From positions 1-64,000 of the forward strand of contig CAYQJU010000003.1 of NCBI GenBank assembly GCA_964417875.1: a stretch of DNA of 64,000 nt. Direction: 5' to 3'. The translations under genes and the position numbers were made by a program. Source of the DNA: ZC4RG30 sp964417875 (GTDB lineage Bacteria; Pseudomonadota; Gammaproteobacteria; Steroidobacterales; Steroidobacteraceae). Of the stretch, positions 63,933 to 64,000 are shown piece by piece (the first letter of the stretch is position 1; each line of letters begins with the position of its first letter). The notes beneath the pieces are model-generated. The model was not told the origin of the DNA, made no database searches, and was given only the letters and a program-made list of their open reading frames with translations.

Positions 63933-64000
63933 GCAGCGACAGCGTGGCGTTGCCCGCCGGCAGCGTATACACCGTGCCTGCGGTCTGCGGCATCAGCGAG
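63933..64000 (-). other. Right-hand flank, possible end of an unknown gene
   Basis: 68 bp after the repeat. One minus-strand frame reads SLMPQTAGTVYTLPAGNATL and meets a stop just inside the repeat. It resembles the C-terminal strand of some exported enzymes but is too short to assign. It does not continue nspC. Confidence 0.2.

Overview
The window is a GC-rich, almost wholly coding stretch of a gammaproteobacterial chromosome. Several blocks keep the order known from E. coli and other gammaproteobacteria: dnaX-ybaB-recR, rsgA/orn, rne/rluC, maf/yceD-rpmF, clpS-clpA/infA-aat, and trxB/ftsK-lolA-rarA-serS. Base composition, frequent GTG/TTG starts, 4-bp start/stop overlaps, and the presence of cstA, a carboxynorspermidine decarboxylase and an imuA-imuB-dnaE2 cassette suggest the Xanthomonadales / Nevskiales / Steroidobacterales neighbourhood. 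The genus cannot be fixed from sequence alone.

Layout. 1-8.8 kb: replication and recombination genes (dnaX end, ybaB, recR), a periplasmic OB-fold protein, rnk, rsgA and orn back to back, a YqiB-like gene, an unrecognised coiled-coil gene and the tail-specific protease prc. 8.8-20.6 kb: an N-carbamoylputrescine amidase/phosphatase pair, RNase E divergent from rluC, maf divergent from yceD-rpmF-fabH, an iron-type operon (PepSY membrane protein plus Nramp-like transporter) behind a possible Fur box, and an Lpp-like lipoprotein. 20.6-27.9 kb: the SOS mutagenesis operon lexA - GyrI-like gene - imuA - imuB - dnaE2 behind two LexA boxes. 27.9-34 kb: gspC-D-E-F of a type II secretion system, without the pseudopilin genes. 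34-39 kb: an N-degron cluster (clpS, clpA, aat, a FemAB-like acyltransferase) with infA. 39-49.9 kb: flippase, trxB, and the coupled chain ftsK-lolA-vanZ-rarA-serS, followed by a sugar dehydrogenase lipoprotein, a stress protein and a membrane protein. 49.9-57.4 kb: PBP4-type peptidase, ybdD-cstA (pyruvate uptake), and divergent from it two tandem paralogous thiamine-diphosphate enzymes. 57.5-58.3 kb: a DUF6491 lipoprotein and tRNA-Ser(UGA).

From the tRNA to the end the sequence changes character. A decayed IS91-family transposase is followed by its right end at 59315, and that 0.39-kb end recurs as a direct copy at 63547-63932. Between the two lie an nspC gene cut off by the first copy, a CadC-like regulator divergent from a cupin gene (this pair flanked by its own ~57-bp direct repeat), and a glucose/sorbosone dehydrogenase pseudogene with two frameshifts whose 5' end is cut by the second copy. 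This is an accessory region shaped by IS91-type events and decay.

The less ordinary parts are the duplicated thiamine-diphosphate enzymes beside cstA with a shared upstream motif, the GyrI-like gene inside the SOS operon, the PepSY/Nramp-like operon, the N-degron cluster with an extra acyltransferase, and the IS91-bounded segment. Functions are read from family resemblance; no database search was run.
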